Of a stretch of DNA of 64,000 nt, positions 46,471 through 56,288 are shown piece after piece (position 1 is the first letter of the stretch; every line of letters begins with the position of its first letter). Below the pieces are notes generated by a model. That model worked only from the letters and a program-made list of their open reading frames with translations. It was not told the DNA's origin and made no database searches. The stretch comes from Leptospira limi (GTDB taxonomy: Bacteria > Spirochaetota > Leptospiria > Leptospirales > Leptospiraceae): positions 620,001 to 684,000 of the forward strand of contig NZ_JAMQPV010000001.1 of assembly GCF_026151395.1 (NCBI RefSeq), given 5' to 3'. The position numbers and the translations under genes were made by a program.

Positions 46471-48133
46471 TGGAATTTATTTTATACTATCTAGTTGCAA
46501 ATGGGAACAGGACTATAAACGCGCAGCTTTTGTTTCCATGCAACCTGATACAGATCTGATTCTTGCACCTTATCCGTTTAATATATTTGATAGGGAAGCA
46601 AGAGACGCAATCACTCTTTCACATTATTCAAAAGAAGAAATCAAAAATATCTTAGCAGAACATGAACTATCATGGGACCAGCTCAATTCTGATTGGAATT
46701 TAGATACTGAAGAGGAACATTTTTCAAAGGAAGTCAATTATACTTCTCACTATACACAATACTCATACGATACTGAAATTCCAATTTGGATTTATGGACC
46801 AAAATGGTTTGAAAATGGAGTGTATTCAGATGAAATTTTCCAACAACACATTCCATCTATTTATGCAAAAATCTTAAATTATAAATTTATAAATCAGATA
46901 CCTTTACATGCTTTTAATAAGATTTTTAAAAATACAGATGTAAAACCAGAAATCATTGTTACGATTGTTGTAGACCAGGGTGGTAGACAACTCTATAAGG
47001 CACACAAAGGATCTTATCCATTTTTGGAGTCTTTGTCTTCAAATTCAACTTACTTTAAAAAGGGAAAAGTAATTCATTTAGAATCCCATACAGCGGTGGG
47101 ACATATGGCGATCGGAACAGGAACTTTTCCTAAAGATGCAAAAATCTTCTCAAATGAAATTTATACCTATGTTGAAGGTAAAGTGAACCATCGACCAGTT
47201 TACCAAGGAATGAATAAAAACTTTGATTTAAGCGAATTACAATCTGCGAGTTTTTCTGATGAGTGGGATCTATCTCAGAATAATCTTCCAGTCATTATTA
47301 GCCATTGTTATGCGAATCGTGCTGCTGTTGGAATGGCTGGTCACGGTAAAGAATACAAACAAAGTGAAAGTGCAAGCCAATCAGTCACTCCAGATGCTGA
47401 TTATGTATATTGGCAAGATGCGAAAAAATTAGCTTGGTCAACTTATTCCAATGCGTTCCAATTACCTTTGGCTTCACAGAAATATAATCTGTATTCATTT
47501 TATTTAGAAAATAAATCTTCAATCAAGACACATTTTGATGCAAAGGATCCAATTGACTTACTTTCAAAAATTCACCATTTCCAAGCTTCTGAATTCCAGG
47601 TAAAAATGGATGGTGCTTTATTTCGAGATACAATCGAGGAAACGATATTAAAACAAAACAAACATACAGATGGAATCACTGACTTAGCATATTTAACATT
47701 AAAAGCAACGGATGCTGTTGGTCACTTGTATGGGTGGGAAACTCATGAGGCAAAACAAGTTTTACATGCAACAGATAAAGAAATTGAAACAATCTTTGAA
47801 TTTTTAAGAAAACACTATGGCGATAAATTTGTTTTGTTAATTACGGCTGATCATGGTGCAGCTCCAATGCCGGAAATATCCAATGGACTCTTTTTAACCC
47901 ATGAAACATTTTTTGCTAATGTGAATGAACTTCTTCCTGAATCTGAAAGAAACAAAGTTTCGCTTATCAATTGGGTCACCCATTCGCAATTATCATTAAA
48001 CAAAGATTTGATGGAACAATACAATATAAGTGAAGATATGATCATTGATAAAATTTTATCAATCAAGGTGAAGGATAGGAAATTTTTCAGGAAAATTTGG
48101 AGACGAAATGAAATACCGAATGTATCCTTTTAG
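46427..48133 (+). CDS. Alkaline-phosphatase/phosphodiesterase-superfamily lipoprotein
   Basis: A 568-residue lipoprotein (lipobox ILSSC, C24) with an alkaline-phosphatase-like domain. The first metal aspartate is in TIVVDQGG, the nucleophile threonine in LESHTAVGHMAIGTG, and the later ligands in LKATDAVGHLYG and ITADHGAAPM. This matches PafA/type I phosphodiesterase enzymes, which split phosphate esters outside the cytoplasm. The GTG at 46427 has AAAGGA upstream; a GTG at 46439 is also possible. Its start overlaps that of capA on the other strand by up to 44 bases. Confidence 0.83.
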   Translation: MNNSVKEKLFILFAIGIYFILSSCKWEQDYKRAAFVSMQPDTDLILAPYPFNIFDREARDAITLSHYSKEEIKNILAEHELSWDQLNSDWNLDTEEEHFSKEVNYTSHYTQYSYDTEIPIWIYGPKWFENGVYSDEIFQQHIPSIYAKILNYKFINQIPLHAFNKIFKNTDVKPEIIVTIVVDQGGRQLYKAHKGSYPFLESLSSNSTYFKKGKVIHLESHTAVGHMAIGTGTFPKDAKIFSNEIYTYVEGKVNHRPVYQGMNKNFDLSELQSASFSDEWDLSQNNLPVIISHCYANRAAVGMAGHGKEYKQSESASQSVTPDADYVYWQDAKKLAWSTYSNAFQLPLASQKYNLYSFYLENKSSIKTHFDAKDPIDLLSKIHHFQASEFQVKMDGALFRDTIEETILKQNKHTDGITDLAYLTLKATDAVGHLYGWETHEAKQVLHATDKEIETIFEFLRKHYGDKFVLLITADHGAAPMPEISNGLFLTHETFFANVNELLPESERNKVSLINWVTHSQLSLNKDLMEQYNISEDMIIDKILSIKVKDRKFFRKIWRRNEIPNVSF

Positions 48134-48145
48134 GATCCATTCGGT
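48115..48145. terminator. Convergent terminator hairpin at the phosphatase stop
   Basis: ACCGAATGTATCC pairs with GGATCCATTCGGT (12 of 13 pairs) around TTTTA. It spans the phosphatase stop codon and is followed on the plus strand by AAAATATTTATTTTTTC. It lies just beyond the rnr stop on the other strand, so it may end both transcripts. Confidence 0.6.
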
Positions 48146-48152
48146 AAAATAT

Positions 48153-50345
48153 TTATTTTTTCTTTAAGGTAGGTTCATCCTTTTTAAAGTCTTTGAGTTT
48201 TAAAAATACTTTGATTTCCTCAAAGTCTATTCGATCCAAACTAACAGTCACAGGATCTCCGATAAAAAAGATTTTTGAATACTTTCTAGAATAGAAGGAA
48301 AAATCATTTTTGATCACTACTTCAAACTCATCAGTAAACTCTGATTTATCGAGCACTCCTTCCAAATTTGAAATATCAAGTTCCACAAAGATTTGAGAAG
48401 GCCTTATTCCAACGATAAATCCTTTAAATTCTTTGATCCCAGTGGATTCTAAATAACGAAATGACTTAATTTTAACAATGTCTCGCTCTGCATCAGCAGC
48501 ACGTCTCTCTTCTTCAGAACAATGAAGTCCCATAACAGCAATTTCATTGTCTGAATATTCTTTTTCACCTTCGAGTAATGTTGCATGCAGAACTCTATGA
48601 ACGATTAGATCAGGATAACGTCTGATGGGAGAAGTGAAATGGCAATAGTCTTTAAATCCTAATCCCCAATGTCCAAGTGGGTCTGCACCATAATACGCCT
48701 GCATAAAACTTCGGAGGAGTAGATAATTGAAAATTTTTCCGACGGAATTATCTTGGATTTCTTTTACTGCCTTCATGATTTCCGCATAACTCGTATCATG
48801 GATTTGTACATTGTATCCATTCAGTTGGAGAAAATGATTCAATGTTTCAAGCTTTTCTTCATCCATTGGTTCGTGGATTCGATGAAGAGTTGGGATTTTC
48901 TTTTTTCTCAAAAATTCATCTACTTTTAAGTTTGCGGATAACATGAGTTCTTCAATGAGAATATGACTTGTAAGTCGCTCTCTATTCTCTATTCCAATCG
49001 GTTCTTTTCGTTCATTCCATGTGATTGTTGTTTCGCGAAGATTTAAATCAATCCGTCCTGTTTTCATCCGTTGTTTCCGGAGAGCATCAGTGAATAAAGA
49101 AACTTGGTACATCCAATTATTTGGATCTTGGGCTTTGATTTCCTCTTCCGCCATCTCATAGGTATAACGTTGTTTCACTTTAATGATGGATTTATAAAAT
49201 TTTGCGTTATAAATTTCACCAGTTTTACTTGCTTCCATCTCGACCGTGAACGCCAATCGATTGGTATTCGCAACGAGACTGCATAGGTCTTCTGAAAGAA
49301 TTGGAGGTAACATTGGAACTACACGGTTAGCTAAATATACCGAAGTTGCTCTTTCATATGCTTCTTTATCTAAAGCTGATCCTTTCTCTACATAATAGGA
49401 AACATCAGCAATATGAATCCAAATTCGCAGTCGATTTCCTTCATCGACAAAACTGATAGCATCATCAAAATCCTTTGCTGTGATTCCATCAATTGTGACG
49501 GCATATAAATCGCGGAGGTCAGTTCGGCTATTCCAATCGGAGACTGTTTTTTCTGATACTTCCTCAGGAAAATCTAAAGGAATAAAATCCGGATGAACTG
49601 GATCATAATTGTATTTCATTAAGATCCTTTGTAAGTCAGAATCTTCCTTTGTATCCGATTCAAAACGTATAAAACTTACATCGTAAAGGTTGTCTTGGGG
49701 TTCTGCACCTTCTTTTAACTTAACTATCAATACATCATTGATATTGATGGCATCAAAACTATCCTTCAGGATGGATTTAACATGTAAGACTCCTTCTTTT
49801 CCCTCTCCTAACATATCTAAGAAATTTCCAAACACAAATTTGTTTGTTTTTTCTCTTACCTTCATTCGGTAGAGAATACGACCTCTTTTGAGAACTTTGG
49901 TTACTTCTGCTTCTAAACGATCTTTTTTACCAACACCAAGTGGGATTACTTCTACTTTGTCACCTGTGATCGCTGTGTTTGTGAGTGGCCCAGGGACAAA
50001 AATTTCATTTTTGGAGGGTAAGGAAATAAAACCATCACCACGTCTTGAAATTGAAATTCGACCAGTAAGTCGAAACGGATTCGCAACAGTGAAATACTTT
50101 TTGTTTGGGATGAGTAAACCCTCTTCCTCTAGAAGGTTACAAAGTTGATCGATGAGAAATTCGATTTCCTTTCTTGGAACTTTTTCTTTTCGTTTAAAAG
50201 ATTTTACTTTTTTTGAATTTGGGTCGGGTCGTTTGAATTCACTAGATTCGGTGAATTTTTTTTTGATCTCTTGTCTTGTGATATCTTTACCAGCTTTTTG
50301 GTCTAGGTATTCGATGATTTTTCTTTGTATTTTATAGGTATCCAT
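48153..50345 (-). CDS. rnr: Ribonuclease R
   Basis: A processive 3'-5' exoribonuclease that degrades structured RNA and acts in tmRNA quality control. A 730-residue protein with N-terminal helix-turn-helix and cold-shock domains (RRGDGFISLPSKNEIFVP near 115), the RNB catalytic domain with the four aspartates around DLYAVTIDGITAKDFDDAIS (near 285-304), YCHFTSPIRRYPDLIVHR, and an S1 domain near the end. The lysine-rich tail is typical. First or last gene of a minus-strand group with tsaB, tsaE and hslO; it follows tsaB by four bases. Confidence 0.95.
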   Translation of the reverse strand: MDTYKIQRKIIEYLDQKAGKDITRQEIKKKFTESSEFKRPDPNSKKVKSFKRKEKVPRKEIEFLIDQLCNLLEEEGLLIPNKKYFTVANPFRLTGRISISRRGDGFISLPSKNEIFVPGPLTNTAITGDKVEVIPLGVGKKDRLEAEVTKVLKRGRILYRMKVREKTNKFVFGNFLDMLGEGKEGVLHVKSILKDSFDAININDVLIVKLKEGAEPQDNLYDVSFIRFESDTKEDSDLQRILMKYNYDPVHPDFIPLDFPEEVSEKTVSDWNSRTDLRDLYAVTIDGITAKDFDDAISFVDEGNRLRIWIHIADVSYYVEKGSALDKEAYERATSVYLANRVVPMLPPILSEDLCSLVANTNRLAFTVEMEASKTGEIYNAKFYKSIIKVKQRYTYEMAEEEIKAQDPNNWMYQVSLFTDALRKQRMKTGRIDLNLRETTITWNERKEPIGIENRERLTSHILIEELMLSANLKVDEFLRKKKIPTLHRIHEPMDEEKLETLNHFLQLNGYNVQIHDTSYAEIMKAVKEIQDNSVGKIFNYLLLRSFMQAYYGADPLGHWGLGFKDYCHFTSPIRRYPDLIVHRVLHATLLEGEKEYSDNEIAVMGLHCSEEERRAADAERDIVKIKSFRYLESTGIKEFKGFIVGIRPSQIFVELDISNLEGVLDKSEFTDEFEVVIKNDFSFYSRKYSKIFFIGDPVTVSLDRIDFEEIKVFLKLKDFKKDEPTLKKK

Positions 50346-50349
50346 AAAT

Positions 50350-51051
50350 TCATTTTTGATCTACATATGTCCCACGGATGTAATTGGGAAGGAGTGTTAA
50401 ATAAGTATAATCATTAAGGTTAGATTGTTTCATTTGTTCGAAACTATATTGCAGTATAGACGATAAATTTAGATTTGTCGCTTCAATTTTTATAGCATCT
50501 TTTGGATAAAAACTAGGCAATATTCCCGTATAGTACCAATTGTTAGGTGTTATTTTCTCAGTTTCTAGCCAAAGTCTGATTTCCTCTGGAGTTTGGTCTT
50601 TTGTTTCACTAAAAAAAACACCATCACAAAACTTTGTATAGTATTTCCCTTGTTTTCCATCTAAACAAATGATCGATTTTTGGTTTGTATATTGATTTGG
50701 ATTCTGGAATTCAATTTGAGAATTGTTTTCTTTTAATCCAATTAGATAGAAATGAGCCGTATCGAATCCCATTACAGGAATTTCCCATAATTGTCCTAGA
50801 TCTCTCGCTGTCGTCACTGTGATTCGTATTCCAGTAAAGGATCCAGGACCATTGGGGACTATGATGATATCAGGTTTTTTGATTTGGGCTTGAGTAAGTA
50901 CTTTTTGAATCATTTCTACCAAACGATACGAAGCTTCTTTTGGTGAGGTTTCCATGATCTGTGCATCGATTTTCATATTCGAAAATCCATCATTGGATCC
51001 AACTAAAACTTGAATCCAATCTTGTGTTGTATCAAAATACAATAGATTCAT
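50350..51051 (-). CDS. tsaB: t6A synthesis protein TsaB
   Basis: An inactive ASKHA-fold partner of TsaD, needed for threonylcarbamoyl-adenosine (t6A37) in ANN-reading tRNAs. A 233-residue protein with LYFDTTQDWIQVLV (4-17), the conserved IIVPNGPGSFTGIRIT (near 63-78) and FDTAHFYLI. TsaB usually pairs with TsaE, and tsaE lies directly upstream with a four-base overlap. tsaD is not in the window. Confidence 0.9.
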   Translation of the reverse strand: MNLLYFDTTQDWIQVLVGSNDGFSNMKIDAQIMETSPKEASYRLVEMIQKVLTQAQIKKPDIIIVPNGPGSFTGIRITVTTARDLGQLWEIPVMGFDTAHFYLIGLKENNSQIEFQNPNQYTNQKSIICLDGKQGKYYTKFCDGVFFSETKDQTPEEIRLWLETEKITPNNWYYTGILPSFYPKDAIKIEATNLNLSSILQYSFEQMKQSNLNDYTYLTLLPNYIRGTYVDQK

Positions 51052-51506
51052 CTAACTTCCTCAGACGACCATTCGATGGTATAGGAACGATTCTCAAAAT
51101 TCTCTGATGTGATAGTGATATAAATTCGATTTTCCTTTGGGAGGAGGGTTTCGGCCTTTTGCCACCATTCAATGGCTGTTACATCTTCTTTCCCCCAGAT
51201 TTCTTCAAATCCCAAATTCTCTAATTCGTCCAAAGAATGAATTCTGTATAAATCAAAATGTACCAAACGCATCTTATGCGAATCATAAATATTATAAAGT
51301 GAAAATGTAGGAGAATTGATTGAACTATTTGTTCCATAACGGGAAAACCATTCTCGAATGAATGTAGTTTTTCCCGCACCCATTTCGCCCGAAAATAGAA
51401 GGATAGGTTTTTTTCCTTGGATTAGAAAAGAATCGATGATGGTGTCCAAAGTAGAAAAAACAGGTTGTAACTCAGATTCTCTCAATGAGAGAAAATTCGA
51501 TTTCAT
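51048..51506 (-). CDS. tsaE: t6A synthesis ATPase TsaE
   Basis: The small P-loop ATPase of the t6A complex. A 152-residue protein with Walker A GEMGAGKTTF (40-49), INSPTFSLYNIY and LVHFDLYRIHSLDELENLGFEEI, then AIEWWQKAE. It overlaps tsaB by four bases and hslO by four bases, which points to one operon hslO-tsaE-tsaB-rnr. Confidence 0.95.
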   Translation of the reverse strand: MKSNFLSLRESELQPVFSTLDTIIDSFLIQGKKPILLFSGEMGAGKTTFIREWFSRYGTNSSINSPTFSLYNIYDSHKMRLVHFDLYRIHSLDELENLGFEEIWGKEDVTAIEWWQKAETLLPKENRIYITITSENFENRSYTIEWSSEEVR

Positions 51507-52357
51507 TGTTTAAAAAATTTCTCCACATCGAAGGAATCAAATTGGTAGGCTGTTCGACAAAATTCACAAGTGATTTCGATTTTACCCATCTCATCGATGA
51601 TAGAATTTGCTTCTTGTTCCCCTAGAGATGCGATGATATCAGCAACTTTATGCCTAGAACAATCACATAAGAATTCAGGTGTCTCTTTACTGAGAACTTC
51701 CAATGAAGAACCAATTTCTTTCTCCAATGTTTCTAACATCGAATCAATCCCAAGATTCCAAAACGCTTCCTTTGTAATAAGTGAATCAATTTTATTTCGT
51801 AAAAACACAAAACTTTCTTCAGTTGCTTCTGGCAATGCTTCAAAGAAAATACCTTTTGCGGAAAAATCATTTCCTGGAAAATCAAAAGGTGTTACATCCA
51901 TACCTACTAAAGCTCGGATCTGTTCTGATTCAGTGAGGTATTTAATGAAGTTAGCTTCAAACGTATCTTCTATCAAATTGGTGTAGGATTGATAGGTATC
52001 GGATTCATAATCCCAACGGATGACTTTCATAATCCCTTGGCCCAAGATAAATTCGTTACGAATGTCTCCTTCCGCATGGGTTGTCGAATAAGCAACGGAT
52101 TTCATTTTTCCATAACGATCACTATAGGCTAATGCTTGTTTATTGGATTCATCTTTCCATTGGATGCTGACTTTCTGTTGGTTCTTCGTCATTTCCGCGA
52201 GGAATAGGGCTCCCATCATGGTTTTGGATAAAAAAACAGACATTTCTTTGTTAAGAGAATGTAGAAACATAGGTTCCTTAGCTGTTTCGGTTAGATTTAC
52301 AATGGTAAATCGGTAATGATGAGTATTGGAGATTCCTAAAATAACTTTGTCAGACAT
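51503..52357 (-). CDS. hslO: Redox-regulated chaperone Hsp33
   Basis: A holdase chaperone turned on when its zinc cysteines oxidise. The start is the ATG at 52357 (MSDKVILGISNTHHYRF), giving 284 residues; the frame is open further up but that DNA belongs to the divergent region. The redox switch is C231-x-C233 (CDCSRHK) and C264-x2-C267 (TCEFC). Together with SodB (56289) it belongs to oxidative defence. It heads the minus-strand cluster with tsaE, tsaB and rnr. Confidence 0.93.
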   Translation of the reverse strand: MSDKVILGISNTHHYRFTIVNLTETAKEPMFLHSLNKEMSVFLSKTMMGALFLAEMTKNQQKVSIQWKDESNKQALAYSDRYGKMKSVAYSTTHAEGDIRNEFILGQGIMKVIRWDYESDTYQSYTNLIEDTFEANFIKYLTESEQIRALVGMDVTPFDFPGNDFSAKGIFFEALPEATEESFVFLRNKIDSLITKEAFWNLGIDSMLETLEKEIGSSLEVLSKETPEFLCDCSRHKVADIIASLGEQEANSIIDEMGKIEITCEFCRTAYQFDSFDVEKFFKQ

Positions 52358-52432
52358 TATTTGATTGAAAGGGGTGTTTTCTGATTCAGTCTGTGTCACA
52401 AGATAGATTCTGCAATCGCAAAAAGGAAAAAT

Positions 52433-54415
52433 ATGATCTTTGGAGCCTGTTATTACCCAGAACAATGGAACCCTAAGGACTGGGATGAAGACCTTAAAAT
52501 CATGAAAGAAATGGGTCTTTCATCGGTTCGCCTCGCAGAATTTGCGTGGGGAATCATGGAACCCCAAGAAGGTAAATATGATTTTTCCTTGTTTGATGCA
52601 GTTTTAGAAAAAATTCAAAGCCATGGTATGACTGCTATATTAGGCACACCTACGGCAACGTTCCCTCCTTGGTTGTACCAAAAATTTCCGGAAATTGTAC
52701 AAGTTTCAAAAGATGGAATCATACGCGGGATCGGTACAAGACGCCAAGCTTGTTTTTCATCTCCTGCTTATAAAAAAGCTACAGAACGAATTGTCACCGC
52801 GATGGCAAAACATTTTGGAAACCATCCTGCAGTTATAGGCTGGCAGATTGATAATGAACCTGGTCATGAAGGATCAGATGTAGATTATTCAAAACTTGCA
52901 GAAAAAAATTTCAGAGTCTGGTTAAAACAAAAATATAAATCTTTAGACTCGTTTAACAAACGTTGGGGGAATATTTTCTGGGGTGTGATTTATTCAGATT
53001 GGAACCAAATCCCACTCCCGGGTGCACATGTAGCGAGTAATTATAATCCTGCAATGATCCAAGACTACTACCGTTTTCAATCAGATGAACTAGTCTCCTA
53101 CATCCATTTTCAAGCGGAGATCCTTCGTAAGTACAGCAAAGGAAAACCACTCACTACTAATTTATATCCTTCACCTTTTTTACCTGTGACAGATATGTAC
53201 GAAATGTTCAAAAAACTAGATTATGTGTCTTGGGACAATTATCCTGTTTGGGGGAACCAACAAGAACCATACCCTCATCCTTTGGTCACCGCCACCCAAC
53301 AATATTCACGAGGACTTAAAAACAAACCATATACAGTGATGGAACAATTCTCAGGTGTACAAGGCCATGATACGTTAGGTTATCTACCACCTCCTGGCCA
53401 AATTGGACTTTGGTTAACACAAGCGATTGTCAATGGTGCCAATCAAATTTATTTTTTTCGTTACCGCACTGCAAGGTTTGGACAAGAACAGTTATGTTAT
53501 GGAATTTTAGATCATGGGAAACGAAAAACTTCCAAATACTATGAACTCAAACAAACCATAGAAGATATCAAAGAATTTGCGGAAGATGTTGCTGATTCAC
53601 CTTACCCAGCAACGGTTGCGATCCTACATGATATTGAAAACTCAAGAAATTATAAACACCAACCATTAAGTGATGGCCTTCGTTTTGCGCCAGTTCCATT
53701 TGCTCAAGTGGGATATGATATAGAACTTGCAACTTGGTTTGCTGGTACGAATGTATTAAATGTAAATGCACATTCATTACCAATTCATGCCGATATGGAT
53801 TGGTCAAATTACAAAGTTCTCACACTTCCTCTTTATACAATGTTCGATCCTACGATTGTTGAGAAATTAAAATCCTATGTGAAACAAGGTGGAACATTGG
53901 TTTTAGGGTATCGATCGGGAATTAAGGATAAAGACCACTGGATGGTAGAAGAACCTGTTCCTGGTGTGTTTGCTGAGATGGCAGGAGTAGAAGTATTTCA
54001 ATTTGAAGCGCCTGCCACAACTAAGGTAGGAATTCGAATGGGAGTTTGGCCATTAAAGGGTTCCAAATTTTGCGAAATTTTGGAACCAAAAACGGCAAAA
54101 GTTTTAGCACGTTACCGTGACAAAAAGAAATTCTATTCAGGAAAACCAGCCATCACAGTGAATCAATTTGGAAAAGGAAAGGTCTATTATGTAGGAACTT
54201 CCTTAACGCCTGAAAGTTTTGTCCTTCTCTATCGTCGGATTCTGAAAGATGCAGGAGTTCGATTTGGTTTACTTGGTTCCACAATTGAAAGGCATATCCG
54301 AGAGGGAAAACGTTTTAATTATGAAATTACAATGAACCATTCGAATCAATATAAATTGGCTGGTTTATCTATCTTAAAACCTTTTGGATATAAAATCAAA
54401 AAAATTGAAAAATAG
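52433..54415 (+). CDS. GH42 beta-galactosidase
   Basis: A 660-residue cytosolic glycosidase of family GH42. The TIM barrel starts with GACYYPEQWNPKDWDEDL (4-21). The acid/base is E142 in WQIDNEPGHEG and the nucleophile E304 in YTVMEQFSG. A Cys-x motif for zinc is not evident. A trimerisation (GATase-like) domain follows (about 385-590) and a short beta-domain ends it. It hydrolyses beta-galactosides, often from plant or bacterial oligosaccharides. Leptospira grow on fatty acids, so a role in environmental sugar or glycolipid turnover is inferred. Divergent from hslO; the next gene begins 21 bases after it. Confidence 0.92.
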   Translation: MIFGACYYPEQWNPKDWDEDLKIMKEMGLSSVRLAEFAWGIMEPQEGKYDFSLFDAVLEKIQSHGMTAILGTPTATFPPWLYQKFPEIVQVSKDGIIRGIGTRRQACFSSPAYKKATERIVTAMAKHFGNHPAVIGWQIDNEPGHEGSDVDYSKLAEKNFRVWLKQKYKSLDSFNKRWGNIFWGVIYSDWNQIPLPGAHVASNYNPAMIQDYYRFQSDELVSYIHFQAEILRKYSKGKPLTTNLYPSPFLPVTDMYEMFKKLDYVSWDNYPVWGNQQEPYPHPLVTATQQYSRGLKNKPYTVMEQFSGVQGHDTLGYLPPPGQIGLWLTQAIVNGANQIYFFRYRTARFGQEQLCYGILDHGKRKTSKYYELKQTIEDIKEFAEDVADSPYPATVAILHDIENSRNYKHQPLSDGLRFAPVPFAQVGYDIELATWFAGTNVLNVNAHSLPIHADMDWSNYKVLTLPLYTMFDPTIVEKLKSYVKQGGTLVLGYRSGIKDKDHWMVEEPVPGVFAEMAGVEVFQFEAPATTKVGIRMGVWPLKGSKFCEILEPKTAKVLARYRDKKKFYSGKPAITVNQFGKGKVYYVGTSLTPESFVLLYRRILKDAGVRFGLLGSTIERHIREGKRFNYEITMNHSNQYKLAGLSILKPFGYKIKKIEK

Positions 54416-54436
54416 AATCATATTTGAAAACGAGAA

Positions 54437-55330
54437 ATGAAAGTACAAGATTATAGATCCATCAATCGAATGTTGGGAGATGTTTCAGGAAAAAATAAAG
54501 TCGGGGATGTTTATGTAGATAATTTACATTCACCTTACATTCAATTTTCTGATCGTTTTACAATCCATGGAACATCTATCACGGATCCAGAGTTTGGTGA
54601 TATCAAGGATTTTGTTCAAACTGTTATTAAATTTTTACCAGAAGCAGTTGAAGGTACAAGTTTGTTACCTGAACCGAGGCCAAAACGAGAAACTGGTAAA
54701 TTGTTTTTTGTCAGGCCAATGATGTTTGGACCTTACCAGTTTTTATATGTATTTTCTGTTGATATGTTATATTTGGGTGGTGCCAAATCAGAGGAAGTCA
54801 AACGAGCTGGTTCTCAAAATATGACACCAACGATTGTAACAGATCGATTGTATTTTCAGGTTAAGGTTATACCGATTAAAACGCTTAAGGAAGAGGGCGA
54901 AAACGTTCTTGATTTTGAAGCGAAACGATTCCAAGGAGGAGAGTTTCGTGTTGAATCTGAAAGAGACGAAAACAAACCAATTCGGAAATTTTCTGAAATT
55001 TTTGATGAAATCGACTTTTCTGATACCGAATCTAAAATCAGAGAAGAGTTAGGAATCACGACAGACATTTGGAAATTGGGGAGGATTTATAGTCCTATTG
55101 GTATTGATTACCTTTCTCTTTCGTTACGTTTTTTAAATCCAAGTCTTCCAACGACAATTTACCAATTTAAGAAATTTTATCAAATCTTAGAAAATACAAA
55201 CCAAACCATTCCAGAAGAAACACTAAAATCTTTTCATGAATATCTTTCTTCCTTCGAAGTTGAAAGAACCGTTTCTAAGTCTGGGAATATTTTATGGAAA
55301 GTGAATCAAAATTTAACCGATAATGGATAA
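54437..55330 (+). CDS. Hypothetical protein, unknown family
   Basis: A 297-residue protein without signal peptide. The first part (20-160) looks like mixed alpha/beta with LFFVRPMMFGPYQFLYVFSV; the second has charged helices (KFSEIFDEIDFSDTESKIREEL cut here to its first part) and a segment IDYLSLSLRFLNPSLP. No motif for catalysis was recognised. It lies between beta-galactosidase and the inositol-phosphatase-family gene with short gaps (21 and 9 bases), so it is likely co-transcribed. Probably restricted to Leptospira. Confidence 0.6.
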   Translation: MKVQDYRSINRMLGDVSGKNKVGDVYVDNLHSPYIQFSDRFTIHGTSITDPEFGDIKDFVQTVIKFLPEAVEGTSLLPEPRPKRETGKLFFVRPMMFGPYQFLYVFSVDMLYLGGAKSEEVKRAGSQNMTPTIVTDRLYFQVKVIPIKTLKEEGENVLDFEAKRFQGGEFRVESERDENKPIRKFSEIFDEIDFSDTESKIREELGITTDIWKLGRIYSPIGIDYLSLSLRFLNPSLPTTIYQFKKFYQILENTNQTIPEETLKSFHEYLSSFEVERTVSKSGNILWKVNQNLTDNG

Positions 55331-55339
55331 GTAATTACA

Positions 55340-56182
55340 ATGGGTATCTCTTCACCAACGATCAATTTCCCTGTCGATGAGACAATCAAACGCATCGAGT
55401 ATGTTAAAGCAAATGCCATGGGAATCATCCATGAAGCTAAAAAAATCCAAAGAGAAGTATCTGCGATTAGATCTGATACAGATGCAGATGAAAAAGAAAG
55501 AATTGATGCCGCAGATGGAAAGTTAGGTGATATTCTCATTCGATTTTTACAGAAATCCTTTCCCAAAGATGGAATTCTTTGCGAAGACAAACCACCCATC
55601 GATGGTGGAGAGTTTAAATGGGTTCTCGATCCTGTGGATGGTTCCATGAATTTTGTGAGAGGACTTCCTCTCTATGCAATCTCTTTCGGTTTAGAACACA
55701 GAGACACACCGGTCGGAGGAGTGGTGATTGTCCCACCTCAAGAATCTGTGTATTCCGCTGTGATGGGAGAAGGTGCCTTTAAAAATGGCGAACCAATTGT
55801 CACATCGCGTGTTTCGGAACTCAACCGTGCTATTTTTTCTCCCAACCTTCCTACCAAAAGAGCCCACATGATCCAAGAGATTATGGCTGATTTGTCGGGA
55901 TTTTTGACCTATGCACGTTCCTTTCGCCGAACTGGTTCCTTTGTTTTGGATGTGTGTTTCATTGCAGAGGGAGTTATGGATGCCATTTGGGAAAAAACAG
56001 TGAAACATTGGGACGTTTCAGCGATCTCTGTCATTTTATCAGAAGCCGGTGGGAAATTAACTGACTTAAATGGAGTTCATTACTATACAGGACTTCCTGA
56101 GTTAGTAGCATCCAACGGGGTCTTACACTCAGAAATTTTAAATTTATTGAAGACAGTTCGTTCTACCGTCAGTCGAAATTGA
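55340..56182 (+). CDS. Inositol-monophosphatase-family phosphatase
   Basis: A 280-residue Mg-dependent, lithium-sensitive phosphatase fold. Metal site residues: E82-D83 in ILCEDKPP, the motif WVLDPVDGSMNF (95-106) and WDVSAISVILSEAGGKLTD near 220. Members act on inositol phosphate, fructose-1,6-bisphosphate, 3'-phosphoadenosine phosphate or histidinol phosphate, and no choice is possible from these motifs. The N-terminal 45 residues are longer than usual. An ATG at 55340 fits the spacing from the previous gene. Confidence 0.88.
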   Translation: MGISSPTINFPVDETIKRIEYVKANAMGIIHEAKKIQREVSAIRSDTDADEKERIDAADGKLGDILIRFLQKSFPKDGILCEDKPPIDGGEFKWVLDPVDGSMNFVRGLPLYAISFGLEHRDTPVGGVVIVPPQESVYSAVMGEGAFKNGEPIVTSRVSELNRAIFSPNLPTKRAHMIQEIMADLSGFLTYARSFRRTGSFVLDVCFIAEGVMDAIWEKTVKHWDVSAISVILSEAGGKLTDLNGVHYYTGLPELVASNGVLHSEILNLLKTVRSTVSRN

Positions 56183-56288
56183 TAGAGAGAATGATTAGAA
56201 TCATTCTACTTTTTTAGTTTACGATTTGCTTTTGTGAATGAGACTAGAGACAAAATACAAATACACTTAGATCCATCAGGAGACCACC

